A DNA stretch of 49,909 nt from Promethearchaeia archaeon (GCA_029856125.1 JAHQWJ010000027.1:1-49909); one strand, 5' to 3'. Shown: positions 1 to 9,987, counted from the first letter of the stretch. Translations and numbers: made by a program. The notes: generated by a model from the letters alone, not told the origin.

Positions 1-399
1 AAATGGTCCTCTCTTGTCAGAAGGAGGAGATTCTGTCAGGTGCATCATGCTAAAAGCCCCATAATCCTTATAAGCAAATTCTAAAAAATTAGTAAAAAAC
101 TTCATTAAAAGATCAACCACAACCCCCTCATGTTCTTTAATAATTTTGATATTTTCGTTTCGATATTGATTAAAAAATTTATTTCGAATAGCAATCCACA
201 ATTCTCTTTTACTATCAACATAATTATACAAATTATTTTGGTTCATTCCAAGAATTTTAGCTAACTGCCGAAGAGAGAAACCGTCTCTTCCTTTTTCTAA
301 AAATAACTCTTTTCCCGATTCTATGATTTGTTCAAATTGAGCTGCTTTTTTTTCAGGGGAACGACTTCGAGTTTGTTTTTTACTTGATTTCTCACTCAT
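1..399 (-). CDS. TetR/AcrR family transcriptional regulator (partial, C-terminus outside window)
   Basis: I translated this frame by hand; it starts at ATG 399-397 and runs off the left edge after 133 codons. Residues about 20-66 form a TetR-type helix-turn-helix: a helix reading QIIESGKELFLEKG, then FSLRQLAKILGMNQNNLYNY, the typical recognition-helix pattern ending in an aromatic pair. The variable ligand-binding domain starts after it and is incomplete. A GGAG Shine-Dalgarno sequence lies 6 nt before the ATG. It is the last visible gene of a leftward operon behind an acyl-CoA synthetase and an MBL hydrolase, so it probably senses an acyl-CoA or related ligand and controls this operon. The target and ligand are inferred from position only. 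Confidence 0.85.
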   Translation of the reverse strand, partial: MSEKSSKKQTRSRSPEKKAAQFEQIIESGKELFLEKGRDGFSLRQLAKILGMNQNNLYNYVDSKRELWIAIRNKFFNQYRNENIKIIKEHEGVVVDLLMKFFTNFLEFAYKDYGAFSMMHLTESPPSDKRGPF

Positions 400-452
400 A
401 AATATCTCCATTAATTTTATCTAGAGTTGAATTTAATCATATTTATTTCAAG

Positions 453-467
453 CTTAATCAAATTAAG
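453..467. promoter_or_regulatory. Inverted repeat CTTAAT-N3-ATTAAG, candidate TetR operator
   Basis: A perfect 6-bp inverted repeat with a 3-bp spacer lies 54 bp upstream of the TetR start, in the 140-bp gap between the MBL hydrolase and the regulator. TetR proteins bind short dyads of this size near their own gene. AT-rich dyads arise easily by chance, so this is a weak call. Confidence 0.3.
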
Positions 468-539
468 TGTTAATATCTTAAATATAATCTGTATATTTGA
501 AAAAATAGTATATTTATCTAAATAAAAAATTGCTTTTAT

Positions 540-1424
540 TTAAATCAAACCTGCTGACTTTAATCCTTTAATTACCCATTCCACTAACATTTTGTATGTG
601 ATCTTACCCTCTGGATAAAATGAATCTAATTCATGTAATCTATCAATGAAACTGTTAACTACATCTTCCGTTATATGATTTTTCTCTAATAATGAAATAA
701 AAAAATCTCTCCAAAAAATGTAGCAAAATTTGGCGTACGTAGGAAAGATCTCTGCTGAATCCTCAGTTAATAAACCATAATGAGAACAGGCAATTACAGA
801 ATAGTCGATATTTTTCACTTTATTAAAAGTAGATAATAGTTTCTCCTGAGAAAATTCAGGAGGCATAATTGGTGGGAATATAAATTTTTCCCATAAATAT
901 CCTAGAGCATCCCCTGTATATAAAATCATATTTTTTTGATCTAATATAGAAATACTACAATTTGTATGACCTGGAGTTTCATAGATTAGCAATTCCATTC
1001 CGCCTAGATCAATTATATCTCCTTCCTTTACAAGGGTAATATTATCTACTGGTTCTAAATCTGTAATTATCTCTGAGAAGCTTTCGTTGTATTTTGAATT
1101 GTTTTTTAACGATTCTATGGCAGGTTTTGCGGCAATTACTTCAATATTTGGAAATTTTTTTTGGAAAACTGTGGTTCCACCAGCATGATCCCAATGGGAA
1201 TGCGTTAGTATAAGGATATCGGGTATTAGATCTAGCTTTTTAATCTTTTTTGCAAATCTTTCTGCTTCTATGGGTCCTGATGTGTCAATAAGCGCTCTCT
1301 TTTTAGTTCCCTGCAAAATGTAATACCCCATACTATACTCGGCATCACATTGAAATGAATCAAATAAATATGTATTATTATTGAACTTTCCTTCATTTAA
1401 TATCCAAGGCATAATTATAACCAT
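540..1424 (-). CDS. MBL-fold metallo-hydrolase
   Basis: A 294-aa metallo-beta-lactamase-fold hydrolase. The metal-binding motif HSHWDH is at residues 75-80, followed by a GHTNCS histidine motif and a TGD motif, which supply the remaining ligands for two metal ions. The last 60 or so residues are helical, as in MBL hydrolases that act on thioesters or other small esters. The start is either ATG 1424 or an ATG four codons later (MPWILNEG). It lies 5 bp after the acyl-CoA synthetase gene and so is co-transcribed with it. An acyl-CoA or lactone thioesterase role would fit but cannot be read from the sequence. Confidence 0.9.
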   Translation of the reverse strand: MVIIMPWILNEGKFNNNTYLFDSFQCDAEYSMGYYILQGTKKRALIDTSGPIEAERFAKKIKKLDLIPDILILTHSHWDHAGGTTVFQKKFPNIEVIAAKPAIESLKNNSKYNESFSEIITDLEPVDNITLVKEGDIIDLGGMELLIYETPGHTNCSISILDQKNMILYTGDALGYLWEKFIFPPIMPPEFSQEKLLSTFNKVKNIDYSVIACSHYGLLTEDSAEIFPTYAKFCYIFWRDFFISLLEKNHITEDVVNSFIDRLHELDSFYPEGKITYKMLVEWVIKGLKSAGLI

Positions 1425-1429
1425 AAATT

Positions 1430-3619
1430 TTAAAATCTGTATTTTCCATTTAGAATGTTTTCATAAATCTCTTCTGTGAGAAGTGTATATTTAGTGCTTC
1501 TTGGGAGATAAACATAAATAGGGTTGTTTGTTTTTTTAATGTTGAATCCGATTTTTTTCATCTCATATTTGTGAATTTTGTAAGTACTTGTTGTGTTTAA
1601 TTCAGATAAGAATCGTATGAATATAGGAATAGCATAATTAGGCAAGTTATCGTGTATTGTTTCTATAAAATCGTTAAAGTCAAATTCTTCATGTTTAACA
1701 GCCGTCAAGACTGAGGCCATACCTGCCCGTCCTTCACACAATGGGATTTCAACGCCGTAAACAGAGGTGTGGTCGATCACTTCAAAAGAAGTGATGATAT
1801 CTTCAACTTCGGCAGTCGATACATTCTCTCCTTTCCAACGAAATGTATCACCAAGTCTATCAACAAATTGAGCATGCCTATATCCAATATTCCGTACAAT
1901 ATCACCTGCATTCATCCAAACATCACCCTTTTCAAACGCATCATAAAATATTTTTTTCTCAGATGCTTTTTTATCCGTATAGCCAGCAAAAACATATTCA
2001 GACCATGTTTGTATAATCAATAAACCTGCTTGACCTTCTTCCACTTTTTGTAAAAAACCATTTTTATCTCTATCAGGTTCCTTATTTTCAAAGTTATACT
2101 TCACAATAGCATATGGAGCAGCGTTATATCCCACAGTACAATCTAAATTAATGTAATTCACAAAAGCGCCCCACATTTCAGTCATTCCGTAGTGTTCATA
2201 GACTTCTCTTATACCAAATCGCTCTTTGAATTCTTTCCAAATTTCAGGACTAAGACCATTTCCACAAATCTTGTAAACTCTATGATTTCGATCCTCTGGA
2301 GTTGATGGTTGATTAAAAAGGTAGCGACAGATTTCTCCGATGTAATTAAAACATGTAGCATTAAATTTTTTTATGTCTTTCCAGAAATTTCGAACACTAA
2401 ATCTACGAGCAATAGCTATTGCTGATCCACCTCCAATAGCGGATGACCATGCAAGATGGAGGGCGTTGCTATGAAACAATGGAAGAGATATATACATAAT
2501 GTCATCAGGCGTCATATGTAATACGGCATTACTCCAGTGAATTATGGATGTTGCTGTATACATATTCCGAATGTGTGCTGCTTTTGGAAGTCCAGTTGTC
2601 CCAGAAGTAAAAATATATAAGTATGTATCTTTTCCCTTTATTTCTGTTTTAATTGATGGGTTTTCTCTACTTTTATCCTTAACCTCTTCTTGAAGATCAA
2701 CAAAATCTTCAGGTATATCAATTTTACACTTATCCTTCAAAAAAAAGAGTTTTTCCTTCCCGGTTAAGCCTAATTCTGATTTTATTTCATTAAAAGGATC
2801 AATAAGTTCCTCTCCAATAATATAGATTCTTACTGGATTTAGTGTTAAGCTATGCAATAGTACCGACGATCTTTGTTTTGTATTAATCAAAGCTCCGATG
2901 GTTCCAATTTTTGACATCGCTGCAATTAAAAACAACAATTCAGGTCTGTTTTCTACGAAAATATTTATTACTTCTCCTTTAGTTACGCCAAGAGAAAGAA
3001 GATAATTAGCATATTGATTAATTATTTCGTTGAATTCTTTGTAGGTATACATGATATCTTCATAGTACATAGCAGGATTACTAGAATATCGTTCTGCATT
3101 ATATTCTAAAAACTTGCCAAGCGAGACATTATCATCTGGTCCAGTCTTGCTGTTTTGTATTGTAGTATTGAAAAAATCACCTAACCTCCAGTAAACAGAT
3201 AAGAGGCCAAATATAATATCTCTATATTTTAACACATACTGTGATTTTGATTTGCTTTCTTTTTCGGGTACAATTGGTCCAAGCCACTGAGAATAATACC
3301 TTTTTAAATATCGTACCATATAGGTGTTTTCTACTCTCGATAATAATTCATCCTTACCCTTCTCTGTTGCTGCATAATAACATATATTATCTTTTCTATA
3401 TTCTTCAATAAATCCATTAGCTTTTAACTTATTAGCCCATTCATAAAATAACTTCTCATCCATCCTATCATTAATAGAGTTACTAATGTCATTAACAAGT
3501 TCTTTAAGTTTGTGAGGTCCAAAAACGGCTAATGTAAAAAGAAGAGCATCATCATATTTTCCTCTTTTTAACCTTATCAAGAATTTTTTTGGAAGTTTAT
3601 TAGGTATGGTTATGCTCAT
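1430..3619 (-). CDS. FATP-type acyl-CoA synthetase with N-terminal winged-helix domain
   Basis: This is a 729-aa adenylate-forming enzyme that would activate a carboxylic acid to its CoA thioester with ATP. The P-loop TSGTTGLPK is at residues 338-346, an A5 motif YEHYGMTE follows, and the late motif DRLGDTFRWKGENVS is the signature of the very-long-chain/fatty acid transport protein (FATP) branch. FATP proteins are usually about 600-650 aa. The extra length is at the N-terminus: residues about 20-100 look like a PadR-like winged helix (ALLFTLAVFGPHKLKELV, then a wing-like GFIEEYRKDNICYYAATEKG). The fusion suggests a synthetase that also binds DNA or was joined to a regulator. It leads the operon with the MBL hydrolase and TetR regulator. 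Confidence 0.9.
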   Translation of the reverse strand: MSITIPNKLPKKFLIRLKRGKYDDALLFTLAVFGPHKLKELVNDISNSINDRMDEKLFYEWANKLKANGFIEEYRKDNICYYAATEKGKDELLSRVENTYMVRYLKRYYSQWLGPIVPEKESKSKSQYVLKYRDIIFGLLSVYWRLGDFFNTTIQNSKTGPDDNVSLGKFLEYNAERYSSNPAMYYEDIMYTYKEFNEIINQYANYLLSLGVTKGEVINIFVENRPELLFLIAAMSKIGTIGALINTKQRSSVLLHSLTLNPVRIYIIGEELIDPFNEIKSELGLTGKEKLFFLKDKCKIDIPEDFVDLQEEVKDKSRENPSIKTEIKGKDTYLYIFTSGTTGLPKAAHIRNMYTATSIIHWSNAVLHMTPDDIMYISLPLFHSNALHLAWSSAIGGGSAIAIARRFSVRNFWKDIKKFNATCFNYIGEICRYLFNQPSTPEDRNHRVYKICGNGLSPEIWKEFKERFGIREVYEHYGMTEMWGAFVNYINLDCTVGYNAAPYAIVKYNFENKEPDRDKNGFLQKVEEGQAGLLIIQTWSEYVFAGYTDKKASEKKIFYDAFEKGDVWMNAGDIVRNIGYRHAQFVDRLGDTFRWKGENVSTAEVEDIITSFEVIDHTSVYGVEIPLCEGRAGMASVLTAVKHEEFDFNDFIETIHDNLPNYAIPIFIRFLSELNTTSTYKIHKYEMKKIGFNIKKTNNPIYVYLPRSTKYTLLTEEIYENILNGKYRF

Positions 3620-3771
3620 TTTATTGTTTAAATCCTATTATTATTCATAAATTTAATTGAAATTACATCTAATATAATATGTATATTTAAGTAAATTATT
3701 AATAAATTTAAGACTTTACTAAGATTATTGATTTAGATTTATAAGGAGAATTAAAAAGAAAGGTTTATTAA

Positions 3772-4599
3772 ATGTCAGATGAAAAAAGGTTCGAACATGT
3801 AAAAATTGAGAAAGTAGAGGAAGGTAATTATGCTATTATTTCTATAAATCGTCCCGATAGATTAAATGCACTCCAAAACCAAACACTTAAAGAAATAGCT
3901 GAAGCTTTAGAAACTGTGGAAGTGGATCAGAGTGTCCGCTGTGTGGTTATACGCGGGACAAGAGAATTCACTAAAAAGCCTGCTTTCTCTGCTGGCGCTG
4001 ATCTCTCGACCCGAGGAGATTCCCGTCTTGATCCTGAAAACCTAAGACATCGCAGCCATGCTATGTATTTCAAGCACAAATACTACGATTTAATTGAAGA
4101 ATTTCCAAAACCTTTAATCGCTGCTGTTGATGGTTATGCTCTTGGTGGTGGATTAGAATTAGTCTTAGTTTGTGATATAGTTATTGCATCAAAACGATCA
4201 GAATTTGGCTTTCCTGAAATTAAAAGAGGAATTTTTCCTGCTAATGGAGGAACTCAGCGCATGATTAGACATCTTGGTAAAATGAGAGTTAACAGGATGA
4301 TGTACTTTGGTGAACATTTTCCTGCTGAACAGATGAATGATTGGGGATTTATCTCCTTTTTAATCGATGATGATAAGTTTGAAGAGTTTGTACATGAAAA
4401 AGCCTCTCAGATTGGTAATTCTGCGACAAATGCACTATTCGTTATTAAGAAGTGTGTTCAATACGGGACTCAAGTACCTTTGAATGTGGGACTACAATTT
4501 GAGCAATGGGGCTTTGCTTTGAATACTACATCACAAGATGTCATAGAGGGAGTTACAGCATTTCTTGAAAAAAGAACTCCAAAGTTTCAGGGAAAATAA
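3772..4599 (+). CDS. Enoyl-CoA hydratase/isomerase family protein
   Basis: A 275-aa crotonase-fold protein that hydrates a 2-enoyl-CoA or performs a related reaction in beta-oxidation-like chemistry. The oxyanion-hole motif SAGADL and the second oxyanion motif GYALGGGLEL are present. Both catalytic glutamates of true hydratases can be placed, one in GGGLEL and one in FPEIKRGIFP, so hydratase activity is likely. The length is usual for the family. It is transcribed divergently from the acyl-CoA synthetase across a 152-bp gap. A TTTATAAG box lies about 30 bp before the ATG and an AAAGG element 8-9 nt before it. Confidence 0.92.
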   Translation: MSDEKRFEHVKIEKVEEGNYAIISINRPDRLNALQNQTLKEIAEALETVEVDQSVRCVVIRGTREFTKKPAFSAGADLSTRGDSRLDPENLRHRSHAMYFKHKYYDLIEEFPKPLIAAVDGYALGGGLELVLVCDIVIASKRSEFGFPEIKRGIFPANGGTQRMIRHLGKMRVNRMMYFGEHFPAEQMNDWGFISFLIDDDKFEEFVHEKASQIGNSATNALFVIKKCVQYGTQVPLNVGLQFEQWGFALNTTSQDVIEGVTAFLEKRTPKFQGK

Positions 4600-4610
4600 A
4601 ATATTTGACT

Positions 4611-4634
4611 TTTCTATTTTTTTTTTAATTTTTT
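4611..4634 (+). terminator. T-tract terminator after enoyl-CoA hydratase
   Basis: A T-rich stretch with an uninterrupted run of ten Ts begins 12 bp after the stop codon of the rightward hydratase gene. Runs of Ts without a required hairpin are the usual archaeal terminator. Confidence 0.5.
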
Positions 4635-4695
4635 AAGAGATCTTTACATCTAAGTAGCCCAACCAGATGAGAAAAATAAAATAAAAACTAGTTTT

Positions 4696-6558
4696 TTAAG
4701 GATTTGCAACCCAATCTATATCTAATTCTTCAAGTTTAGATCGAGTAGGAATTCCATTCTCGTCCCAACCCATCATAGCGTAATATGTATTTATCGCATT
4801 TTTAAGTTTATCCGGGTCAATAATGGTCTCAGAAAGAGCTCCTGAAGTATGAGGTTTGAAAAATCTTTTAGGCAAACAATCGTCATTTTTGGTAAATCCT
4901 TCTCTATTATTAAAAACTCTTGCCATAGTCGAAATCCTTTCTCCTGCTTTCATTAATTCCCATATTGAAGTATTCCAACCAGTTACTGCTTTTACTATTT
5001 CAGTAATATGATCATAACGCCAAAAGACAAAATAGCACATCAATAGGGCGTTAAATATATAACGCCAATTACTAAAATAAACTACTGCTCGTACCTTCTT
5101 TGGACTTAAATCATCCAACTCTAAAGGTTCTAAAATTCCTATAGGACCATGATACGCCATAACCCTCCTATGAGCAAAAGAATAATCATCTAAATTAGTC
5201 ATATGCTCTGCTCCTGTAGGTGATAACGCATAACCAAGTCCCATTCCTTGTTTTAGGCGAGGTTCATGCATTGGAATCTCGGCACCCTTTACATGCATAG
5301 CGAATTTGTCTGATCCATTTTTTAACTTATCACTGGCTCGTTTAACACCTTCTGCTAATATGTCACCTAAACCCTCGCGTTTACCAATCATTTCAACCAT
5401 TTGAACCATTGCTTTAGCGTTACCAAAGTTTAATTTAATACCATCAGTATCTTTATCAGTTAAAATTCCTTTTTCATAACACTCCATTGCGAAACCAATA
5501 GAAATCCCAGTTGAAATTGTGTCTATCGAATACTTGTTGCACAATTCATTCGCTTTACATACTGCTTTCACATCATCAACTCCGCAATTAGATCCTAAAG
5601 CACCTAAAGTTTCGTATTCAGGTCCTCCATATTTCGAATCAACGTTCCAAGGATCTCCGATTTCAACAACCTTTTTACAACGAATAGAACACGCATAACA
5701 ACCATCCTTCTCAAGCCCTAGTGTTTCTTTGATAGTTTTAGGGTCTAATGCTATGGCATTCGTAAATCCACCGTCCCTGAAGTTTCGAAACGATAGATTA
5801 CCAGATGAAGCAGCTTCTTCCATATAAGCTCCTCCTGTTCCAAATTCAAAAAATCCAGCATTTCTTTGCTGCATAGTTTCATTAAATAATTTCAATAACG
5901 CTTTCAATTTCTCTTTATCTACTGCTTCTTGTTTTTGATTACCCCTTACAGCTATAGCCTTTAAATTCTTAGATCCCATCACAGCACCCAGCCCAGTGCG
6001 TCCAGCAGCATTTCTTAAATCGTTAATGATACAAGCATATCTTACTAACCGTTCTCCTCCAGGACCAATTTGAGCCACACGAATAAATTTATCATTCAAT
6101 TCTTCGTGAATTTTCTCTTGAACTTCACCAGTAACTTTACCCCAAAGATGATTTGCATCTCTTATTTCTGCCTCACCATCATGTATCCATAAATAAACAG
6201 GATTTTTCGCTTTTCCTTCTACTATAATAGCATCAAATCCAGCGTGTTTTAACTCAGCCCCCCAATGACCACCAACCTCTGCCTCACCAAATCCACCTGT
6301 TAAAGGAGATTTTGCTCCAACACTGTTTCTTCCTGTTCCGGGTATTGCAAATCCTGTTAAAGGACCGTTAGCAAAAATTAGTTTATTTTCAGGGCCTAAA
6401 GGGTCAATATCTGCTTCTAGTTCCTTTAAAAGGTAATAGGCTACAAAGCCTTCTCCACCAATATATCTTCGGCAAAAAATCTCGTCAAGGCTTTCAATTG
6501 AGATTTTTTCATTTGATAAATTAACTCTTAAAATATTTCCAGTATATCCATTCAGCAT
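4696..6558 (-). CDS. Tungsten aldehyde:ferredoxin oxidoreductase
   Basis: A 620-aa AOR-family protein, the normal length. It oxidises aldehydes to acids with ferredoxin, or runs in reverse, in the cytoplasm. The N-terminal domain has the pterin-binding stretch (GPLTG, GRNSVGAKSP, GGHWGAELK). The [4Fe-4S] ligands are C287, C290 and C294 (CYACSIRC) with the fourth at C561 in DDCLPKR. The neighbouring zinc alcohol dehydrogenase 70 bp upstream on the same strand could pass it an aldehyde. AOR paralogues differ in substrate, so which aldehyde is used is unknown. Confidence 0.95.
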   Translation of the reverse strand: MLNGYTGNILRVNLSNEKISIESLDEIFCRRYIGGEGFVAYYLLKELEADIDPLGPENKLIFANGPLTGFAIPGTGRNSVGAKSPLTGGFGEAEVGGHWGAELKHAGFDAIIVEGKAKNPVYLWIHDGEAEIRDANHLWGKVTGEVQEKIHEELNDKFIRVAQIGPGGERLVRYACIINDLRNAAGRTGLGAVMGSKNLKAIAVRGNQKQEAVDKEKLKALLKLFNETMQQRNAGFFEFGTGGAYMEEAASSGNLSFRNFRDGGFTNAIALDPKTIKETLGLEKDGCYACSIRCKKVVEIGDPWNVDSKYGGPEYETLGALGSNCGVDDVKAVCKANELCNKYSIDTISTGISIGFAMECYEKGILTDKDTDGIKLNFGNAKAMVQMVEMIGKREGLGDILAEGVKRASDKLKNGSDKFAMHVKGAEIPMHEPRLKQGMGLGYALSPTGAEHMTNLDDYSFAHRRVMAYHGPIGILEPLELDDLSPKKVRAVVYFSNWRYIFNALLMCYFVFWRYDHITEIVKAVTGWNTSIWELMKAGERISTMARVFNNREGFTKNDDCLPKRFFKPHTSGALSETIIDPDKLKNAINTYYAMMGWDENGIPTRSKLEELDIDWVANP

Positions 6559-6628
6559 ACGAAACCCATATTTTCTAATTTAATTCAATAATATATAGTT
6601 TAATTCCATCTTACTTATATAACTTTTT

Positions 6629-7666
6629 TCATTGAATCTCAAGAATAGCTCTTCCAACTATTTTACCCTGTTCAAGTTCCTCTAAAACTTCATTTATCTC
6701 TGAGAACTTCCCGATCCTTCCTACATGAGTTTTCACTTTACCGTCTGCAGCCAAATCAACTAATTCTCTCATTTCTTCGATGTTTCCAACTAGAGCTCCC
6801 GTGATATGAAGCCCTCTTAATATAAAACTAAATGGATCTACCGAAAATGGACCTTCACTTAAAGCAGGTAATCCTACAATTACTAATACTCCTCCACGCC
6901 CAAGTAATTTTAAACCGAGTTCAAAACCAGCTACTTTTGATGCAAATACTATACTTGCACTTACTCCCTTAATTACTCCCAATTTAAATTGTTTCCTCAC
7001 TGTTTTTATGGCTTCATTTGCATCTACAGCAAGATCTACGCCCATTTTTTTTATGAATTCCAATTTTTCAGGACCGATATCCACTCCAATAACTTTATAT
7101 CCAAGGGCTTTTGCTATCTGAATTCCATAATGACCAAGACCGCCTGCAGCACCAATGATGGCAATAGTTTTCCCTGCATGAATCCCGAAATTCGAAAGCT
7201 TTTTGATAGCGCTATACGCTGTTAAACCAGCACAAGCTAGTGGTACCTCATTATTTCCGATTTCATCTGGTAGTTTTACTAGAGCCTTCGCCCATACAAC
7301 AAAATATTCAGCAAATACTCCTTGTAGCCCCTTCCGGCGTGTACATAGCATAGGTTTACCCGCAAGACAATGTTCACATGCACCACACCAATATTTTCCC
7401 CATCCTCCTAAACCTAGTATAACTCTGTCTCCAATCTTCACAAATTCCTCAGATCCAGGACCCAATTCTTCTACTATTCCTATGGCTTCATGCCCAATTG
7501 GAAATGGTGTCGGAACTTTCATCCAATGACTTTTCACTACATGAACATCTGAATGGCATACACCTACGGTAGAGATTTTTACCAAAACCTCCTCATGTCC
7601 TGGAGTAGGTTTTGGTACGTCCTTAATACTAACTTTTCCTATTTCTTCAACTATAGCTGCTCGCAT
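6629..7666 (-). CDS. Zinc-dependent alcohol dehydrogenase (MDR family)
   Basis: A 345-aa medium-chain dehydrogenase that interconverts an alcohol and an aldehyde with NAD(P). Catalytic zinc ligands are C37 (GVCHSD), H59-E60 (GHEAIG) and probably C145. Structural zinc cysteines are C94, C97, C100 and C108 (CGACEHC...C). The Rossmann nucleotide motif GAAGGLG starts at about residue 172. It sits directly upstream of the tungsten AOR on the same strand, suggesting an alcohol-aldehyde-acid pair. Confidence 0.93.
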   Translation of the reverse strand: MRAAIVEEIGKVSIKDVPKPTPGHEEVLVKISTVGVCHSDVHVVKSHWMKVPTPFPIGHEAIGIVEELGPGSEEFVKIGDRVILGLGGWGKYWCGACEHCLAGKPMLCTRRKGLQGVFAEYFVVWAKALVKLPDEIGNNEVPLACAGLTAYSAIKKLSNFGIHAGKTIAIIGAAGGLGHYGIQIAKALGYKVIGVDIGPEKLEFIKKMGVDLAVDANEAIKTVRKQFKLGVIKGVSASIVFASKVAGFELGLKLLGRGGVLVIVGLPALSEGPFSVDPFSFILRGLHITGALVGNIEEMRELVDLAADGKVKTHVGRIGKFSEINEVLEELEQGKIVGRAILEIQ

Positions 7667-7862
7667 TATATTTTTCCTTTCTTTCTTATTAGGTCTATAA
7701 AATATCGAATTTTATAACAATATTATTCAAAATGATTAATCTTTTCTTAAGTTAGTCTTTGTTTAAAGCAATAAATTTTTTTTTCTTAATTTTTCGGTAT
7801 CCCTTAATTTTTCAATAGCAATGTTATCTCTAATTTCAAAAGTATCTCTATTTCCCATAGCT

Positions 7863-9083
7863 TCATTTACCCCACATTCCTATCATTTCTCTTGAGATTA
7901 AATACTTCATTATTTCAGTTGATCCCGCTGCAATTTGCGCTACTTTTGCATCTCTGTAATAGCGTTCTAATGGATACTCTTCAGAATAACCTAAACCACC
8001 AACAACCTGAATAGCATCTTGAGTAATTTTAACAGTAGCATCTGCAAGCTTAGCTTTAACGGCAGCAACTGATGCTCTGCAGTAATATCCTTTATCAAGC
8101 ATTCTCGCTATCTGTGCCATAGCTATTCTATTTAATTCTATGTCCATAAACATTTCACTTAATTTGAACGAAATTCCTTCAAAGGAATAAATTGGTTTTT
8201 TAAATTGAATCCTCTTATGAGCATACTTATATGCAACTTCGAATGCACTTCTAGCTAAGCCAAGATATTGAGAAGCTGTAAAGGTTCTCTCACCATCAAG
8301 TCCAAACATCAATACCTCAACTCCCTCATTTTCCTTATGGAGTAAATTTTCAACAGGTACTTTACAATTATCAAATCGGAGATGAGAATTTGGCATTCCT
8401 CTACGGCCCATATGATTATAATCCTTGATAACCTGAAATCCTGGTGTCTCTGTCTCAAAGATGAAAGCTGAAATACCTCGATGTCTATTGACTTGGTCAT
8501 TAGTAACCGCATATAAACAAATGTAATCCGCAACACTTCCATTAGTTATAAATCTTTTTTCTCCATTTAATACATAGTAATCTCCCTGTCTTGTAGCTCT
8601 CAAATTCATTCCTCCTATAGCATCAGAACCTCCCGTAGGTTCTGTTATCCCTATTGCCCCAATTTTTGTACCATCAGCAATACCTGTAAGATATTTCTTT
8701 TTTTGTTCAGAAGTTCCATATTCAATAATAGGACCAGCAAATAAGCAAGAGGAAGCACCAAATATAGTTGCGATGGAATAATTAAAAGCAGATAACTCTT
8801 CACCAAAAATCGTACGATAAAGTATTCCTTTCCCTAATCCCCCAGCTTCTTCAGGAATTACTATATTTAGATAAGGTTTCATTTTTCGTAGTGTTTCCAC
8901 TGCTAAAGTTGTATTTCTTTCCTTATCAATTTTGTCAGAAACGGGTTGTATATTCTCTTCACACCATTTTCGCACTTCCATACGAAATTCATTTTCTTCT
9001 TCTGAATAATAATGTAATCTATCGTGCATACAAGAATATCCAAAATTTAAATCTAAATCCTCAAATTGTATGTTTCCAATCAT
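7863..9083 (-). CDS. Acyl-CoA dehydrogenase (isovaleryl-CoA dehydrogenase-like active site)
   Basis: A 406-aa FAD enzyme that introduces a 2,3 double bond into an acyl-CoA. It has the family motifs GITEPTGGSDA, the mid-domain fold, and GGLGYSEEYPLERYYRDAK. The usual catalytic glutamate of medium-chain enzymes (in YEGT) is missing; the site reads AAGSTEI. Isovaleryl-CoA-type enzymes use a glutamate on another helix, and E265 in GLDGER is at the right place for that. A branched or bulky acyl-CoA substrate is therefore plausible. Together with the acyl-CoA synthetase and enoyl-CoA hydratase this makes the first three steps of a beta-oxidation-like route. Confidence 0.93.
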   Translation of the reverse strand: MIGNIQFEDLDLNFGYSCMHDRLHYYSEEENEFRMEVRKWCEENIQPVSDKIDKERNTTLAVETLRKMKPYLNIVIPEEAGGLGKGILYRTIFGEELSAFNYSIATIFGASSCLFAGPIIEYGTSEQKKKYLTGIADGTKIGAIGITEPTGGSDAIGGMNLRATRQGDYYVLNGEKRFITNGSVADYICLYAVTNDQVNRHRGISAFIFETETPGFQVIKDYNHMGRRGMPNSHLRFDNCKVPVENLLHKENEGVEVLMFGLDGERTFTASQYLGLARSAFEVAYKYAHKRIQFKKPIYSFEGISFKLSEMFMDIELNRIAMAQIARMLDKGYYCRASVAAVKAKLADATVKITQDAIQVVGGLGYSEEYPLERYYRDAKVAQIAAGSTEIMKYLISREMIGMWGK

Positions 9084-9259
9084 TTAAATCAATTACATTT
9101 GATAATCGAAATAGTTAAAAATTAATTAAATAGGTCAATTAAATATCAAATTATAAGTTTGCTACGATAACTCAAGAATTATAATTCATTTATTAAAGCA
9201 TAGTAAATCCTTCTGAATGGATTTATTATTGAAATCCATATTTTTTTAATTTAGTGCTT

Positions 9260-9973
9260 TTATGGTTTTTTCCACCAATGTGGAACTGTTACTGGCTTTA
9301 ACTCACCATAATCTAATAGTAAAGTTTGTTCTTCTCCTACGGTGTAGGCAAATCCGCCTAGGAATTTAACCCATTTCTCTGGTCGAAGCCCAAACCATCC
9401 AAATCTAAGAGCCATTGTATTCATATCATGAGTAACAAAAATATTCAAACCATTTTCAGGTGAGGATTTAACTTGGTCTAGAAACATTTGAGCGGTTGAT
9501 TGACAATATTCCCTGAATGGTGTCCAAATATCAGGATTATAAAAGCCTACTACCCATCGATAAAAAATGTCAAAAAAAGGAACATTTTTAAATTCACTAA
9601 AGAAAAATTCCCTACTTTTCATTCCGACAGATTGGAGAGGAAGAAGCGTCCCTTTTATTTCGCTTGTCCCACCAATACTTTTAAATCCTTCATGTATATC
9701 GTTAGCCGTTTCTTCACATCTCCATATAATACTATGGAATAGGTTGATCTGTCTGTTATTAGGTAAATTTTCGCCGAATTTCTTAGCGATAGCATGACCT
9801 TGAGGCGTTAATCTTAATTTCTGAGCTCCCTTCAATGCCTCTGGTTCGTCTCGATGCGAATGTCTTAAAACAAGGATTATTTTTGAATCGTCAGGAAACT
9901 GTTTAAGTCCTTCAATTAATTGACGCGCTTGCTCTGTCCAGTCACTTTCTTTCCATATTTTTTCCGAATCCAT
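9260..9973 (-). CDS. Histidine phosphatase family protein
   Basis: A 237-aa phosphoglycerate-mutase-like protein. The catalytic RH pair is R37-H38 (LVLRHSHRD, with RHS in place of the common RHG), followed by LTPQGH, the second arginine in WRCEETA and the second histidine in FVTHD. These are the four pocket residues of the family, so a phosphatase or phosphotransfer activity is likely. The substrate is not predictable. It follows the VOC gene by 14 bp and is probably translated from the same message. Confidence 0.85.
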   Translation of the reverse strand: MDSEKIWKESDWTEQARQLIEGLKQFPDDSKIILVLRHSHRDEPEALKGAQKLRLTPQGHAIAKKFGENLPNNRQINLFHSIIWRCEETANDIHEGFKSIGGTSEIKGTLLPLQSVGMKSREFFFSEFKNVPFFDIFYRWVVGFYNPDIWTPFREYCQSTAQMFLDQVKSSPENGLNIFVTHDMNTMALRFGWFGLRPEKWVKFLGGFAYTVGEEQTLLLDYGELKPVTVPHWWKKP

Positions 9974-9987
9974 CTCTACTCAATTAC

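Noticed and set aside
7763..7858. A 31-codon leftward ORF right after the acyl-CoA dehydrogenase (starts MGNRDTFEIRDN).
   Set aside because: It is charged and protein-like, but short, without a ribosome site or any recognised similarity; the dehydrogenase already ends at its normal place.
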